Source of the DNA: Sphingomonadales bacterium Ga0077531
GTDB lineage: Bacteria; Pseudomonadota; Alphaproteobacteria; Sphingomonadales; Sphingomonadaceae
Direction: 5' to 3'
Assembly: GCA_001464915.1 (NCBI GenBank)
Contig: LNED01000007.1
Location: 46,460 to 110,459, forward strand
Length of the DNA: 64,000 nt
Shown here piece after piece: positions 43,891 to 52,119 of this stretch (its first letter is position 1; every line of letters begins with the position of its first letter). The notes beneath the pieces were generated by a model. That model did no database searches, was not told the origin of the DNA, and saw only the letters and a program-made list of their open reading frames with translations. The position numbers and the translations under genes are program-made.

Positions 43891-46080
43891 TCAACCCTCA
43901 ATCCGGCTGAAATCGGCGACCCGGTGCACCGCATTGCGAAACCGTGCAAGCAGCGCAAGCCGCGCAGCGCGCTTGTTCGCATCTGCGTCGTTGACGATCA
44001 CCTCTTCAAAGAAGCGATCGATGGGCGCGCGCAAGGTGGCCAGCGCCGCCATAGCATCGGCGAAGCGTTCCTCTCCCACAGCGTCGGCAGCGCGCGGAGC
44101 AGCGGCGGCGAGCGCGTCGATTAGAGCGGCTTCAGCGGGTTCTGGGGTATACGATAGCTGCACAACCACGTCGTCCCGGCCCCCGAGCCGGGATCCCGCT
44201 TCTTCATCGTCGCCAGAAAGGGAGCGAGACCCCGGATCAAGTCCGGGGAGACGGGATTGGGCGTCCCAGCCTTCCTTCTTGAGGATGTTCGCAGCGCGCT
44301 TGTAGCCTGCGAGGAGGTTGGTGCCGTCCTCGGTGGTGACGAAGGCCTGGAGCGCATGGACGCGGGCGAGTAGGCGGACGAGATCGTCGTCCTTTGCAAT
44401 GACGGCATCGACCAGGTCATGCCGGATACCGGCATCGCGCTGTTGCACTTTGAGGCGGTCGAGAATGAACCAATGCAGGCCAGCCGAACCGGACGCAATT
44501 TCGTTCAGCAAAAGCGCGTCGAGATCGTCACGACAAGCCTGTCCTTCATCGTCACGGCGTCCCATCGAAATCACGTCGGTCATGGTTTCCAAGGTCGAAT
44601 CGACCGAGAACCGCAGGCCGTTTTCAAGAACAAGTCTGATGACTGAGAGCGCCGCACGGCGAAGGGCGAACGGATCCTTCGATCCCGTCGGCTTCTCATC
44701 GATGGCGAAGAAGCACATCAGCGTATCCAGCTTATCCGCCAGCGACACCGCAACCGTCACCGGAGCCGTCGGCACATCGTCGCCCTGCCCGACCGGCTTG
44801 TAGTGATCGCGGATCGCCTCGGCGACCTCCTGCGGGAGGCCTTCCTTGGCGGCGTAGTAACCGCCCATAAGCCCCTGCAATTCGGGGAACTCGCCGACCA
44901 TCTCGGTGACGAGATCGGCCTTGCACAAGCGTGCGGCATGTTCGGCGAGGTCGGGGTTGCCAGCGACAATCCCCTCCTCGCACAACCACCGCGCCAACTT
45001 GGCAACCCGCTCGACCTTGTCGGCGACCGTGCCCAGCTTTTCGTGGAAGGTGATCCGCTCCAGCCCTTTGGCGTGCTCGGCGAGGGTTTTCTTCTGGTCC
45101 TGCTCCCAGAAAAACCTTGCGTCGGAAAGTCTTGCGGCCAGAACCTTGCGGTTGCCATCGACCACCACCGCCGGATCAATCGCGTCGATATTGGCCGTGC
45201 AGACAAAGGCGTTGGCGAGTTTGCCCGCGCTGTCTTCGCACACGAAATACTTCTGGTTCACCCGCGCGGTGAGCTGAATCACTTCGGGCGGTACGTTGAG
45301 AAACGCCTCGTCGAAGCGGCCGAGCAGCGGCACGGGCCATTCGGTCAGGCCGGCATTTTCGATCACCAGCCCCTCATCAGCGACTAGGGTCAGTCCCGCC
45401 TCGGCCGCCGCCTTCGCTGCGCCTTCGCGGATGAGTTTGCAGCGTTCGGAGAAATGGACGATCACATGCGCCGCGCGCAGGGTTTCGATATAGGCCCCGG
45501 CGTTGGCGATATCGACCGGGCCGGAATGATGGAAGCGGTGCCCCTCGGTCGTGCGCCCGCTGACGATCCCGTCAATCCCGCAAAGGACTACCGCGTCGTC
45601 CAGCAAAGCGATGATCCCCGAGAGCGGACGCACCCAGCGCAAGCTTTCGGTGGTGATCGAAGCTGCGCCCCAGCGCATCGATTTGGGCCAGGGAAAGGCG
45701 CGAATGATCGCCGGGATTGTCTCGGCCAGCACCTCTGCGGTGTCGCGCCCCGGCTTTTCGACCACTGCGAAATACACACCGTCTCGCTCGGTCAGCTGCT
45801 CCGCATTGAGGCCAACCTTGCGCAGGAAACCCTCCAGCGCTTGCGGCGGTGCTCCGACCTTTGGCCCCTTGGTTTCCTCGCTCACAGCCGTGGTCGCCAG
45901 CGGTAGGTCTTTGGCAATCAGGGCCAATCTGCGCGGCGTGGCAAAGGTTTCGATCAGACCCGCCGCCAGACCGGCCTTGGCCAGTGCATCAGCGAACAGC
46001 CGCGCCAGATCCTCCTTGGCCTTCGGTTGCATCCGGGCAGGGATTTCCTCACAGCGCAGTTCGAGCAGGAAATCAGCCAT
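43891..46080 (-). CDS. glyS: Glycyl-tRNA synthetase beta subunit, with a coding repeat insert
   Basis: The beta subunit binds tRNA-Gly and completes the bacterial heterotetrameric GlyRS. The 729-residue protein starts at ATG 46080 ([18 protein letters not shown]). The body is normal through the HD region and ends in the DALR-like anticodon domain. Residues about 606-637 (SRLPGLDPGSRSLSG and following EEAGSRLGGRDD) are encoded by a palindromic repeat and make the protein roughly 30 residues longer than expected. The start overlaps the glyQ stop (ATGA). Confidence 0.95.
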   Translation of the reverse strand: MADFLLELRCEEIPARMQPKAKEDLARLFADALAKAGLAAGLIETFATPRRLALIAKDLPLATTAVSEETKGPKVGAPPQALEGFLRKVGLNAEQLTERDGVYFAVVEKPGRDTAEVLAETIPAIIRAFPWPKSMRWGAASITTESLRWVRPLSGIIALLDDAVVLCGIDGIVSGRTTEGHRFHHSGPVDIANAGAYIETLRAAHVIVHFSERCKLIREGAAKAAAEAGLTLVADEGLVIENAGLTEWPVPLLGRFDEAFLNVPPEVIQLTARVNQKYFVCEDSAGKLANAFVCTANIDAIDPAVVVDGNRKVLAARLSDARFFWEQDQKKTLAEHAKGLERITFHEKLGTVADKVERVAKLARWLCEEGIVAGNPDLAEHAARLCKADLVTEMVGEFPELQGLMGGYYAAKEGLPQEVAEAIRDHYKPVGQGDDVPTAPVTVAVSLADKLDTLMCFFAIDEKPTGSKDPFALRRAALSVIRLVLENGLRFSVDSTLETMTDVISMGRRDDEGQACRDDLDALLLNEIASGSAGLHWFILDRLKVQQRDAGIRHDLVDAVIAKDDDLVRLLARVHALQAFVTTEDGTNLLAGYKRAANILKKEGWDAQSRLPGLDPGSRSLSGDDEEAGSRLGGRDDVVVQLSYTPEPAEAALIDALAAAAPRAADAVGEERFADAMAALATLRAPIDRFFEEVIVNDADANKRAARLALLARFRNAVHRVADFSRIEG
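44171..44263. repeat. Palindromic repeat element inside glyS (RPE/REP-like)
   Basis: Within the glyS frame, CCCCGGA...TCCGGGG forms a perfect stem around TCAAG (44231-44249). A second stem-forming segment, TCCCGGC...GCCGGGA, is at 44173-44192. The in-frame product PGLDPGSR is the peptide typical of alphaproteobacterial intergenic palindromic repeats translated by insertion. No stop or frameshift results. Confidence 0.75.
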
Positions 46081-47039
46081 CAGACGAGGCTCCATCCGGG
46101 ATATTTTGCTTCCCATTCGGGTGTCATCTTGGCGGCATAAGACTCGCACGAAGACCGCGCCAAATCGCGCACCCGGCCCATGTAGCTGGCGCGTTCCTGC
46201 ACCGAGATCACGCCGCGCGCTTGCAACAAATTGAACACGTGGCTCGCCTCAACCGCCTGTTCATAGGCTGCAATCGGCACGCCAGCGGACAGGGCATTGC
46301 GGCACTCGGCTTCAGCTTTGGCGAACAGGTCGAACAGCGCAGCGGTATCGGCGACTTCAAAGTTCCACTTCGACATCTGCCTCTCGTTTTCGAGAAACAC
46401 ATCGCCATACGACACCCCGGCGGTATTGAACGCCAGATCATAGACGTTGTCGACGCCCTGAATGTACATCGCGAGGCGTTCCAGCCCGTAGGTCAATTCG
46501 CCCGCCACCGGCTTGCAGTCGAAGCCGCCCATCTGCTGGAAATAGGTGAACTGCGTCACTTCCATCCCATCGCACCAGACCTCCCAGCCCAGTCCCCATG
46601 CGCCGAGCGTCGGGCTTTCCCAGTCATCCTCGACAAAGCGGATATCGTGGGCGAGCGGGTCGATCCCGATAGCGTTAAGGCTCTTGAGATAGAGCTCCTG
46701 GATGTCCGACGGCGAAGGCTTCAGGATGACCTGATACTGGTAGTAATGCTGCAACCGATTGGGGTTCTCCCCGTATCGCCCATCAGTTGGGCGGCGGCAG
46801 GGTTGCACGAAGGCCGCATTCCACGGCTGCGGCCCAAGCGCGCGCAATGTGGTCGCCGTGTGGAACGTCCCCGCGCCCATGCGCATGTCATAGGGCTGGA
46901 GGATCACGCAACCTTGCGCGCTCCAGAAATCATGCAGCGTCAGGATCATGTCCTGAAACGAGCGCGCCGGATCGCGACTCGCGGTCACGGACGATTCGCC
47001 GAGGGCGGTTTTGGCTATCGATTCCATCGCCGTGGCCAT
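46080..47039 (-). CDS. glyQ: Glycyl-tRNA synthetase alpha subunit
   Basis: The alpha subunit carries the class II catalytic core for glycine activation. The 319-residue protein has [38 protein letters not shown], and the ATP/glycine-site segments [19 protein letters not shown] and [14 protein letters not shown]. The N-terminus (first ~25 residues) is longer than in E. coli. The start overlaps nothing upstream; a 211-bp divergent gap separates it from the urcA gene. It is coupled to glyS. Confidence 0.97.
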   Translation of the reverse strand: MATAMESIAKTALGESSVTASRDPARSFQDMILTLHDFWSAQGCVILQPYDMRMGAGTFHTATTLRALGPQPWNAAFVQPCRRPTDGRYGENPNRLQHYYQYQVILKPSPSDIQELYLKSLNAIGIDPLAHDIRFVEDDWESPTLGAWGLGWEVWCDGMEVTQFTYFQQMGGFDCKPVAGELTYGLERLAMYIQGVDNVYDLAFNTAGVSYGDVFLENERQMSKWNFEVADTAALFDLFAKAEAECRNALSAGVPIAAYEQAVEASHVFNLLQARGVISVQERASYMGRVRDLARSSCESYAAKMTPEWEAKYPGWSLV

Positions 47040-47124
47040 GGCTCATGCCCCCCAGCGGGTCAATGCCGCAGCGCAGCAAGCCCCGCTTTTACCTCCTTCA
47101 AACCCGCAGAAATCTGCGGTTTTC

Positions 47125-47222
47125 GTAAGGTGATCATGACCATTTGTAAGGTAATGTTGACATGGTCAGTGAATCGCGACATAAAGTAAGGGCAACCTGA
47201 CATTCAGGAAGGTTGATGTGAC
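47125..47222 (+). repeat. Array of five degenerate 21-bp direct repeats over the urcA promoter
   Basis: Units begin at 47125 (GTAAGGTGATCATGAC), 47146 (GTAAGGTAATGTTGAC), 47165 (GTCAGTGAATCGCGAC), 47186 (GTAAGGGCAACCTGAC) and 47207 (GGAAGGTTGATGTGAC), at spacings of 21, 19, 21 and 21 bp. Units 1 and 2 agree in 13 of 16 positions; the others agree with unit 1 in about 10 of 16. Short AT-rich spacers separate them. They span the -35 and -10 of the urcA promoter, which suggests cooperative binding of a regulator on one helix face. Confidence 0.6.
47157..47185 (+). promoter_or_regulatory. Sigma-70 promoter of urcA
   Basis: TTGACA (47157-47162) is followed after 17 bp by CATAAA (47180-47185). This is the clearest sigma-70 pair in the window. 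The start would be near 47192, giving a leader of about 60 nt to the urcA ATG at 47251, with AGGAGA before it. It is embedded in the repeat array. Confidence 0.65.
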
Positions 47223-47250
47223 AAACTTCTCATCCCCAGGAGAACCTGAC

Positions 47251-47583
47251 ATGCGTAACTTTGCCCTCATCCTCGCCCCTCTGGCGATCCTTGCCACCCC
47301 GCTTGCCGCCGCCCCAGCCGAAACGATCAGCCACGCTGACATCGACCTGACCACCAAGGCAGGCGTCGAACAGCTCAACCGTCGCGTCGAATCGAAGGTT
47401 CGCGGACTGTGCGAAACCGGCACCCCCGGCGTCGCCGCACGGCATTATGAACAGCAGTGCCGCGCGGTCGCTCTGGCCGAAGCCCGGACCAAGGTGCGCA
47501 TCGCCATCGCCGAGGCCAATGCGAACAAGGCCCGCTTCGCCGAAGCCACCCCCGCCTCGCGCAGCACCAACCCCGGCGCGTGA
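47251..47583 (+). CDS. UrcA family exported protein
   Basis: UrcA is a short exported family of sphingomonads and related bacteria, of unknown function. The 110-residue protein has a signal peptide (MRNFALILAPLAILATPLAA) and the family core ISHADIDLTTKAGVEQLNRRVESKVRGLCET (seen as ISHADIDLTTKAG... then RLCET-like Cys) with two Cys residues in CETGTPGVAARHYEQQC. The ATG at 47251 follows AGGAGAA; an upstream GTG (47218) is less likely. The promoter lies in the repeat array. Confidence 0.85.
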   Translation: MRNFALILAPLAILATPLAAAPAETISHADIDLTTKAGVEQLNRRVESKVRGLCETGTPGVAARHYEQQCRAVALAEARTKVRIAIAEANANKARFAEATPASRSTNPGA

Positions 47584-47593
47584 GGCCCCCGCA

Positions 47594-47622
47594 GGCGGAG
47601 GGGCACGCCCCGCCCCTCCGCC
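47594..47622 (+). terminator. Terminator-like hairpin after urcA (no T-run)
   Basis: GGCGGAGGGGC (47594-47604) pairs perfectly with GCCCCTCCGCC (47612-47622) around a seven-base loop. No T-run follows, so partial termination or 3'-end stabilisation of the urcA message is more likely than full termination before the next gene at 47656. Confidence 0.5.
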
Positions 47623-47655
47623 GCATTGCCATAACCACTAGACCGCGAGCCACCA

Positions 47656-48144
47656 ATGCAAAAAACGGACAAGCCTCTGAAAACCATACGCTATCGCAGC
47701 TATTTCTGGCTGATGGATTTTAGTGCCGCAGTAATGGCATTGTTCGTGTGTGTTTTGCTCGCAGACATGATTATCGACGAAGATCTTATAGAGGTACTTC
47801 CGTCCCCAATGACTAATTCAATGATTGTGCTCTTTCAAATTGTTACGTTTATCATTCTGCCGTTTCTCATCTGTGCAAAATTTATGCGGGACGACTATTC
47901 AGATACGTTGTGGCGCCGGAGCGTTTCAGTACTGGCGTACGCAAGTATAACCATCCCGCTGACAATTTTTGCAATTACCCAAATCTATTACCTTGGGGTG
48001 GGTCCGCTGAGCAAAGGGCCGCCGATGATCCGATGGGTCACAAACAAGATTACGGTGGATATGGCCATGATCAGTATCTGGGTCTGGTACATGATCCTGT
48101 TCGTCGCGATCTTCCAGTTCCTGCGATGGAGGGATGCACGATGA
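47656..48144 (+). CDS. Small membrane protein with RDDYxxTLW motif (module gene 1)
   Basis: A 162-residue protein with about four transmembrane helices. After the second helix comes FMRDDYSDTLWRRSVSVLAYA. The next gene has RFRDEYIETLWQSGTSLAFA at the same place, so the two are tandem paralogues. Base composition is visibly less GC-rich than neighbours, which suggests later acquisition or relaxed constraint. No database family is recalled with certainty; the layout is close to DUF2178-type partners of HTH regulators. Its stop overlaps the next start (ATGA). Confidence 0.65.
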   Translation: MQKTDKPLKTIRYRSYFWLMDFSAAVMALFVCVLLADMIIDEDLIEVLPSPMTNSMIVLFQIVTFIILPFLICAKFMRDDYSDTLWRRSVSVLAYASITIPLTIFAITQIYYLGVGPLSKGPPMIRWVTNKITVDMAMISIWVWYMILFVAIFQFLRWRDAR

Positions 48145-48527
48145 CCCGTGAAGACCGCACCAAACTCTACCTCACCATGGCCCATGTCGGCGGGGTGGCG
48201 ACGGTTGGCGCGATCCTCAGCTTTGCGTTTGACTGGCCCGATTTCGTCAAGGGCTTCGGCATCGGATTGATGGTCGTACCACTCGCAGTAATGCTGATCC
48301 GCCGCTTCCGTGACGAGTACATTGAAACCCTGTGGCAGTCAGGCACATCGCTCGCCTTTGCCGGCATGGTGTTCGGATTCCTCGGCCTGCCGTTCCTTGA
48401 GGGATTTTATGATGGTTTAACCGGCAATGAGAGCGGACGGGATATTCCCGCCGAAATAGCCGGGTTTTTCGCCATCATCGCGTTCTACATCGAGTTCCAC
48501 GTCCGCTGGTTGAGGGGGTTGAGATGA
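48141..48527 (+). CDS. Small membrane protein with RDEYxxTLW motif (module gene 2)
   Basis: A 128-residue, four-helix membrane protein. The loop RFRDEYIETLWQSG is shared with the preceding gene (RDDYSDTLWRRS), and both end with a helix followed by a basic tail (RWRDAR versus RWLRGLR). The ATG at 48141 overlaps the upstream stop and the gene's stop overlaps the HTH gene start, so translation is coupled at both ends. Function unknown; probably part of a membrane/HTH module. Confidence 0.65.
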   Translation: MTREDRTKLYLTMAHVGGVATVGAILSFAFDWPDFVKGFGIGLMVVPLAVMLIRRFRDEYIETLWQSGTSLAFAGMVFGFLGLPFLEGFYDGLTGNESGRDIPAEIAGFFAIIAFYIEFHVRWLRGLR

Positions 48528-48718
48528 AGAACCGTCTCAAGGTCCTGCGTGCTGAGCGCGACTGGAGCCAAGCCGATCTCGCGGTGCACCTCGACGTTTC
48601 GCGGCAAGCCGTCAACGCCATTGAAACTGGCAAGCACGACCCATCCCTTCCCCTGGCCTTTCGCATTGCCAGGCTGTTCGACATGCCGATTGAGGAGATT
48701 TTCCATGATGAAGCTTGA
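48524..48718 (+). CDS. XRE-family HTH regulator, minimal 64-residue form
   Basis: A protein that is almost only a Cro/C1-type helix-turn-helix. It has KVLRAERDWSQADLAVHLDV, then SRQAVNAIETGKHDPSLPLA and FRIARLFDMPIEEIFHD. This is the compact type found beside small membrane proteins, in which the membrane partner may modulate the regulator. It overlaps gene 2 by four bases and gene 3 by 14. The likely target is its own operon, but no operator can be assigned. It could also bind the repeats at 47125-47222. Confidence 0.85.
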   Translation: MKNRLKVLRAERDWSQADLAVHLDVSRQAVNAIETGKHDPSLPLAFRIARLFDMPIEEIFHDEA

Positions 48719-49355
48719 TCCTTCCGATCTAGATCAGCAACCTTCGGATGGCGCAGTGCTGCTGAGGCGCGGCTTGATCGGCGTGGGCGGAGGTTTACTG
48801 CTCTTGTTCATCGCTAGCCTAATGGCCGGCTTTTCTTACGCAGCGATCAGCGATGGCAATTTCGGCCTGGTATTCATCGCGATCCTCGCAGTCATGGTGC
48901 TGGTCTTTGCCGGCGTCGCCTACGCAATGTGGCGCTTCTGGCCGCGCGGACACAATGAACCAGAGGCGCCGCGCGTGAAAAGCGCGAGGATGATTCTGAT
49001 CGCGGCGATGGTTATCAGCATGCCGGTGGGAATCATTCTCGCCGCAAGTGACGACAGCGCGAACGGCGTGTTCTCTAACGCACCGATCACATCGGTCATC
49101 GCCATCAGCCTCATCGCCTTATGGCTTATCCCCGTCCCTGTCCTGACATGGATGTGGTGGCGCCGGGTCGATGAACACGAAGCCAATGCCTATCGTGATG
49201 GCGGTTTCGTCGCGGTCCATGCCTACCTGTTCCTCACCCCGGCCTGGTGGATCGCATCACGAGCCGGATGGGTGCCCGCGCAAGACCCGATGATCGTGTT
49301 CCTCGCCGTATGCGTCGTGTGGTGCTGTTTCGGCTTCGCCCGAAAGTATTTCTGA
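48705..49355 (+). CDS. Membrane protein of the HTH module (module gene 3)
   Basis: A 216-residue protein with about six transmembrane segments. A loop DEHEANAYRDGGFVAVHAY recalls the DE(R/H)E-type loop of DUF2178-like proteins. The ATG at 48705 lies 6 nt after GAGGAG inside the HTH gene, so its ribosome site is in the upstream coding sequence. It ends 65 bp before the first TraB/GumN gene. Its pairing with the HTH gene is by position and overlap only. Confidence 0.65.
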   Translation: MMKLDPSDLDQQPSDGAVLLRRGLIGVGGGLLLLFIASLMAGFSYAAISDGNFGLVFIAILAVMVLVFAGVAYAMWRFWPRGHNEPEAPRVKSARMILIAAMVISMPVGIILAASDDSANGVFSNAPITSVIAISLIALWLIPVPVLTWMWWRRVDEHEANAYRDGGFVAVHAYLFLTPAWWIASRAGWVPAQDPMIVFLAVCVVWCCFGFARKYF

Positions 49356-49420
49356 CCTTTCGAAAACCCACATCTTTCCAATCCCTACAATCCAACCATT
49401 TAGTCCCAAGGAGAATACCC

Positions 49421-50335
49421 ATGAAACTTGCCAATCTGCTTGCTCTGACCGCTGCACCCTTCGCCCTGTTCGCCGCCAACCCGGCACTGGCTGATCATCA
49501 CGCCGCCACCGAAGCCGCCGCCACACCGGCGATGGCCAAGGGTCCGGCGCTGTGGAAAGTCGCCGATGAAGACACAACCATCTACCTGTTCGGCACCGTG
49601 CATGTGCTGCCCGAAGGGATCGAGTGGTACGATGCCACGATCGATAAAGCGCTGACGGGATCGGATACCTTCGTCACAGAAATCCCGATGGATCCCGCTA
49701 GCGAAGCGGCGATGGGACAGCTTGCCCAAACAAAGGGCATGCTGCCCGCAGGCACGACGCTCCGTTCGTTGCTGACTCCCGAACAGACCAGCACTTACGA
49801 AGCCGCACTGGCCAAGATCGGCGCGCCTCCGGCTGCGTTCGATCAGTTCAAGCCGTGGTTGACCGGGCTTACGCTGTCGCTGATCCCTTTGATGCAGCAG
49901 GGCTATACGCCCGGCGCTGGGGTCGAAAAAGTATTGCTGTCGAAGATCGGCGACAAGCCGCAGGGCGCGTTGGAAACGGCCGAATTTCAGCTCGGCATCT
50001 TTGACGGGATGGAGCAATCCGCGCAGGTCACCTTCCTGATGGAAGCGGCCGAGGGCATGGACGAAGTTGCACCGATGCTCGACCGGATGGTTTCGGAATG
50101 GGCGCAAGGCAATCCCGACAAACTCGCCGAGGTGATGAACGAAGGCATGACCGATCCAGCTGTGGCCGAGGCGCTGCTTTACAGCCGCAACGCCAATTGG
50201 GCCGAGTGGATCGACACCCGGCTCGATCAGCCCGGCACGGTGTTCATCGCGGTGGGCGCAGGCCACCTTGCCGGTGCCAAGAGCGTGCAGGATTACCTCG
50301 CCGACAAGGGCATCACCACCATGCGGGTAAAGTAA
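49421..50335 (+). CDS. TraB/GumN family protein (first copy)
   Basis: A 304-residue exported protein with signal peptide (LANLLALTAAPFALFAAN). The family is an erythromycin-esterase-like / TIKI-type metalloprotease fold with conserved GxxH motifs, seen as FGTVHVLPEGIEW near the N-terminus and VGAGHLAGAKSV near the C-terminus. The ATG at 49421 follows CCAAGGAGAA. It is followed 40 bp later by a paralogue, suggesting local duplication. The substrate is unknown. Confidence 0.85.
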   Translation: MKLANLLALTAAPFALFAANPALADHHAATEAAATPAMAKGPALWKVADEDTTIYLFGTVHVLPEGIEWYDATIDKALTGSDTFVTEIPMDPASEAAMGQLAQTKGMLPAGTTLRSLLTPEQTSTYEAALAKIGAPPAAFDQFKPWLTGLTLSLIPLMQQGYTPGAGVEKVLLSKIGDKPQGALETAEFQLGIFDGMEQSAQVTFLMEAAEGMDEVAPMLDRMVSEWAQGNPDKLAEVMNEGMTDPAVAEALLYSRNANWAEWIDTRLDQPGTVFIAVGAGHLAGAKSVQDYLADKGITTMRVK

Positions 50336-50375
50336 GTCGGAAAGGGTGAAGGTGTTCCACCTGAATGGGGCCAGC

Positions 50376-51278
50376 ATGATGCATACTGCGCGCAGTCTTA
50401 TTGCTGCCGTGCTGGCCCCCATCCTTGTTCTAGCCTTGGCCGGGTGCAGCGATGCCCTGGAAACGGCACCTGACAGCGGGCCGCCCAATCCGCTGCTCTA
50501 CGAAATCGCCAACGCCGATGGCGCGGTGGAGGGCTGGATGATCGGCACCATCCATGCCCTCCCCGATGGCACCCAATGGCGCACGCCGGCGATTGCTGCA
50601 GCGGTGAATGAAGCGGACGTGCTGGTGGTTGAGATTGCAGCGTTGGATGATCAAGCCGGGCTGGCTGCAACCTTTGCGGCGCTTGGCCATACTCCTGAAA
50701 TGCCGCCGCTTGAACAGCGGGTTACAGACGATCTCAAGCCAGCGCTCTCAACTCTTCTCGATAACGGCGGACTTGACCCCAACCAATTCAACGCAACCGA
50801 AACCTGGGCCGCCGCGCTGACACTGGCGCAGATCGATGCCGATGGCGATCCGGCCAACGGCGTTGATCGCGCGCTGATCCGCGAATTTGCCGGACGCCCT
50901 GTGCATGAGCTTGAAGGCGCAAAGGCACAGCTGTCGATCTTTGACCGCTTGCCCGAAAGTGACCAACGTGATTTGCTTGCGGCAGTGGTTTCCGGGTCAG
51001 AGGGTTCAAAGACACAGGCCGACAAGCTACGCCGCGCATGGCGGATGGGCGATACTGCCGCGCTGGAGCAGGCAAGCCGCACCGGCATTCTTGCCGATCC
51101 CGACCTGCGTGAAGCCTTGCTGGTGCAGCGCAACCGCGACTGGGTGGCTGCGATCATCCCGCGGCTCAAAGCCGAGCCCAAGCCACTGATTGCGGTCGGT
51201 GCTGCCCATCTGGTGGGGCCCGAGGGACTGGCTAGCCTGCTGCAAGCACAGGGCTACCGCGTCCAAAGGCTGCCCTAG
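50376..51278 (+). CDS. TraB/GumN family lipoprotein (second copy)
   Basis: A 300-residue paralogue of the preceding gene, with a lipoprotein signal (lipobox LALAGC) instead of a plain signal. The GxxH motifs are IGTIHALPDGTQW and VGAAHLVGPEGL. Overall divergence from the first copy is large, so duplication is old. The ATG 50376 is adjacent to a second ATG (50379), and a GTG at 50346 is an upstream alternative. The lipoprotein form implies anchoring in the envelope. Confidence 0.82.
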   Translation: MMHTARSLIAAVLAPILVLALAGCSDALETAPDSGPPNPLLYEIANADGAVEGWMIGTIHALPDGTQWRTPAIAAAVNEADVLVVEIAALDDQAGLAATFAALGHTPEMPPLEQRVTDDLKPALSTLLDNGGLDPNQFNATETWAAALTLAQIDADGDPANGVDRALIREFAGRPVHELEGAKAQLSIFDRLPESDQRDLLAAVVSGSEGSKTQADKLRRAWRMGDTAALEQASRTGILADPDLREALLVQRNRDWVAAIIPRLKAEPKPLIAVGAAHLVGPEGLASLLQAQGYRVQRLP

Positions 51279-51305
51279 CCTTGGCCTGACTCCGCCCTAA
51301 TTCGC

Positions 51306-51334
51306 TTGCCAATTGGCCCGCTTGCCACTAACGG
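51306..51334 (+). promoter_or_regulatory. Candidate promoter of rplY
   Basis: TTGCCA (51306-51311) and TAACGG (51329-51334) are separated by 17 bp in the gap before rplY. The match is moderate at the -10. It would give a leader of about 75 nt before the ATG at 51416. Confidence 0.35.
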
Positions 51335-51415
51335 CCCGCGCTTCGACGTCCCGGTCATCCCTGGAGGCGGTGCGTTCGATAATCTCTAATCAACACGCAT
51401 TCGAAAGGCACTATT

Positions 51416-52030
51416 ATGAGCGAAGCTCTGAACCTGCCGGCTGAAGCGCGCGAACGGGCTGGCAAGGGAGCCTCCCGTGCAATTCGCCGCGAAGGTCGGA
51501 CTCCTGCTGTCATTTATGGCGGCAAGGAAGAACCCACCATGATCCACGTCGAGCTGAAGGAACTGGTGCGTCAGCTGAACACCGGCCACTTCATGAACTC
51601 GATCGTCAACATCGAGATCGGTGGCAAGACCATTCGCACTCTGCCCAAGGATGTCGCGTTCCACCCGGTGACCGACCGTCCGATTCACGTCGATTTCCTG
51701 CGCATGACCGGCGACAGCATGGTCGAAGTGCAGGTGCCCGTCGTGTTCGTCAACGAAGAAGCCTCGCCCGGTCTCAAGAAGGGCGCCGTGCTAAACGTCG
51801 TCCGTCACGAGCTGGAACTGATCTGCCCGAATGCTGACATTCCGGAAGAAATTCAGATCGATGTCACCGGCAAGGAAATCGGCGATTCGATCCACATCAG
51901 CGAAGTCACCCTACCCAAGGGCGTGAAGAGCGCGATCACCGACCGCGATTTCACCATCGCCACCTTGGTTGCTCCGTCAGCGCTCAAGAGCACCGGCAGC
52001 GAAGCGGCTGAAGGCGAAACCGCCGAATAA
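51416..52030 (+). CDS. rplY: 50S ribosomal protein L25/general stress protein Ctc
   Basis: L25 binds 5S rRNA. The 204-residue protein is the long Ctc form: an N-terminal L25 domain ([29 protein letters not shown]) and the C-terminal TL5 domain ([19 protein letters not shown]). The ATG at 51416 follows GAAAGG. The pth gene lies downstream, a common rplY-pth arrangement. Confidence 0.96.
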   Translation: MSEALNLPAEARERAGKGASRAIRREGRTPAVIYGGKEEPTMIHVELKELVRQLNTGHFMNSIVNIEIGGKTIRTLPKDVAFHPVTDRPIHVDFLRMTGDSMVEVQVPVVFVNEEASPGLKKGAVLNVVRHELELICPNADIPEEIQIDVTGKEIGDSIHISEVTLPKGVKSAITDRDFTIATLVAPSALKSTGSEAAEGETAE

Positions 52031-52057
52031 CGCATCATCGCCATCACTGGCTAACGG

Positions 52058-52093
52058 ACGCCGGGCTTCGCAAGAGGTCCGGCGTTTCGCTTT
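52058..52093 (+). terminator. Weak hairpin between rplY and pth
   Basis: ACGCCGG (52058-52064) pairs with CCGGCGT (52079-52085) around 14 bases, followed by the pyrimidine-rich TTCGCTTTC. The uninterrupted T-run is short, so it may attenuate rather than end rplY transcription into pth. Confidence 0.4.
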
Positions 52094-52119
52094 CCCGCTT
52101 CCCTCGCTAAGGACACGCC

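Noticed and set aside
47104..47119. CCGCAG/CTGCGG hairpin with a TTTT tail, as a terminator
   Set aside because: No gene is transcribed rightward into it; it lies upstream of both divergent genes and is more likely chance.
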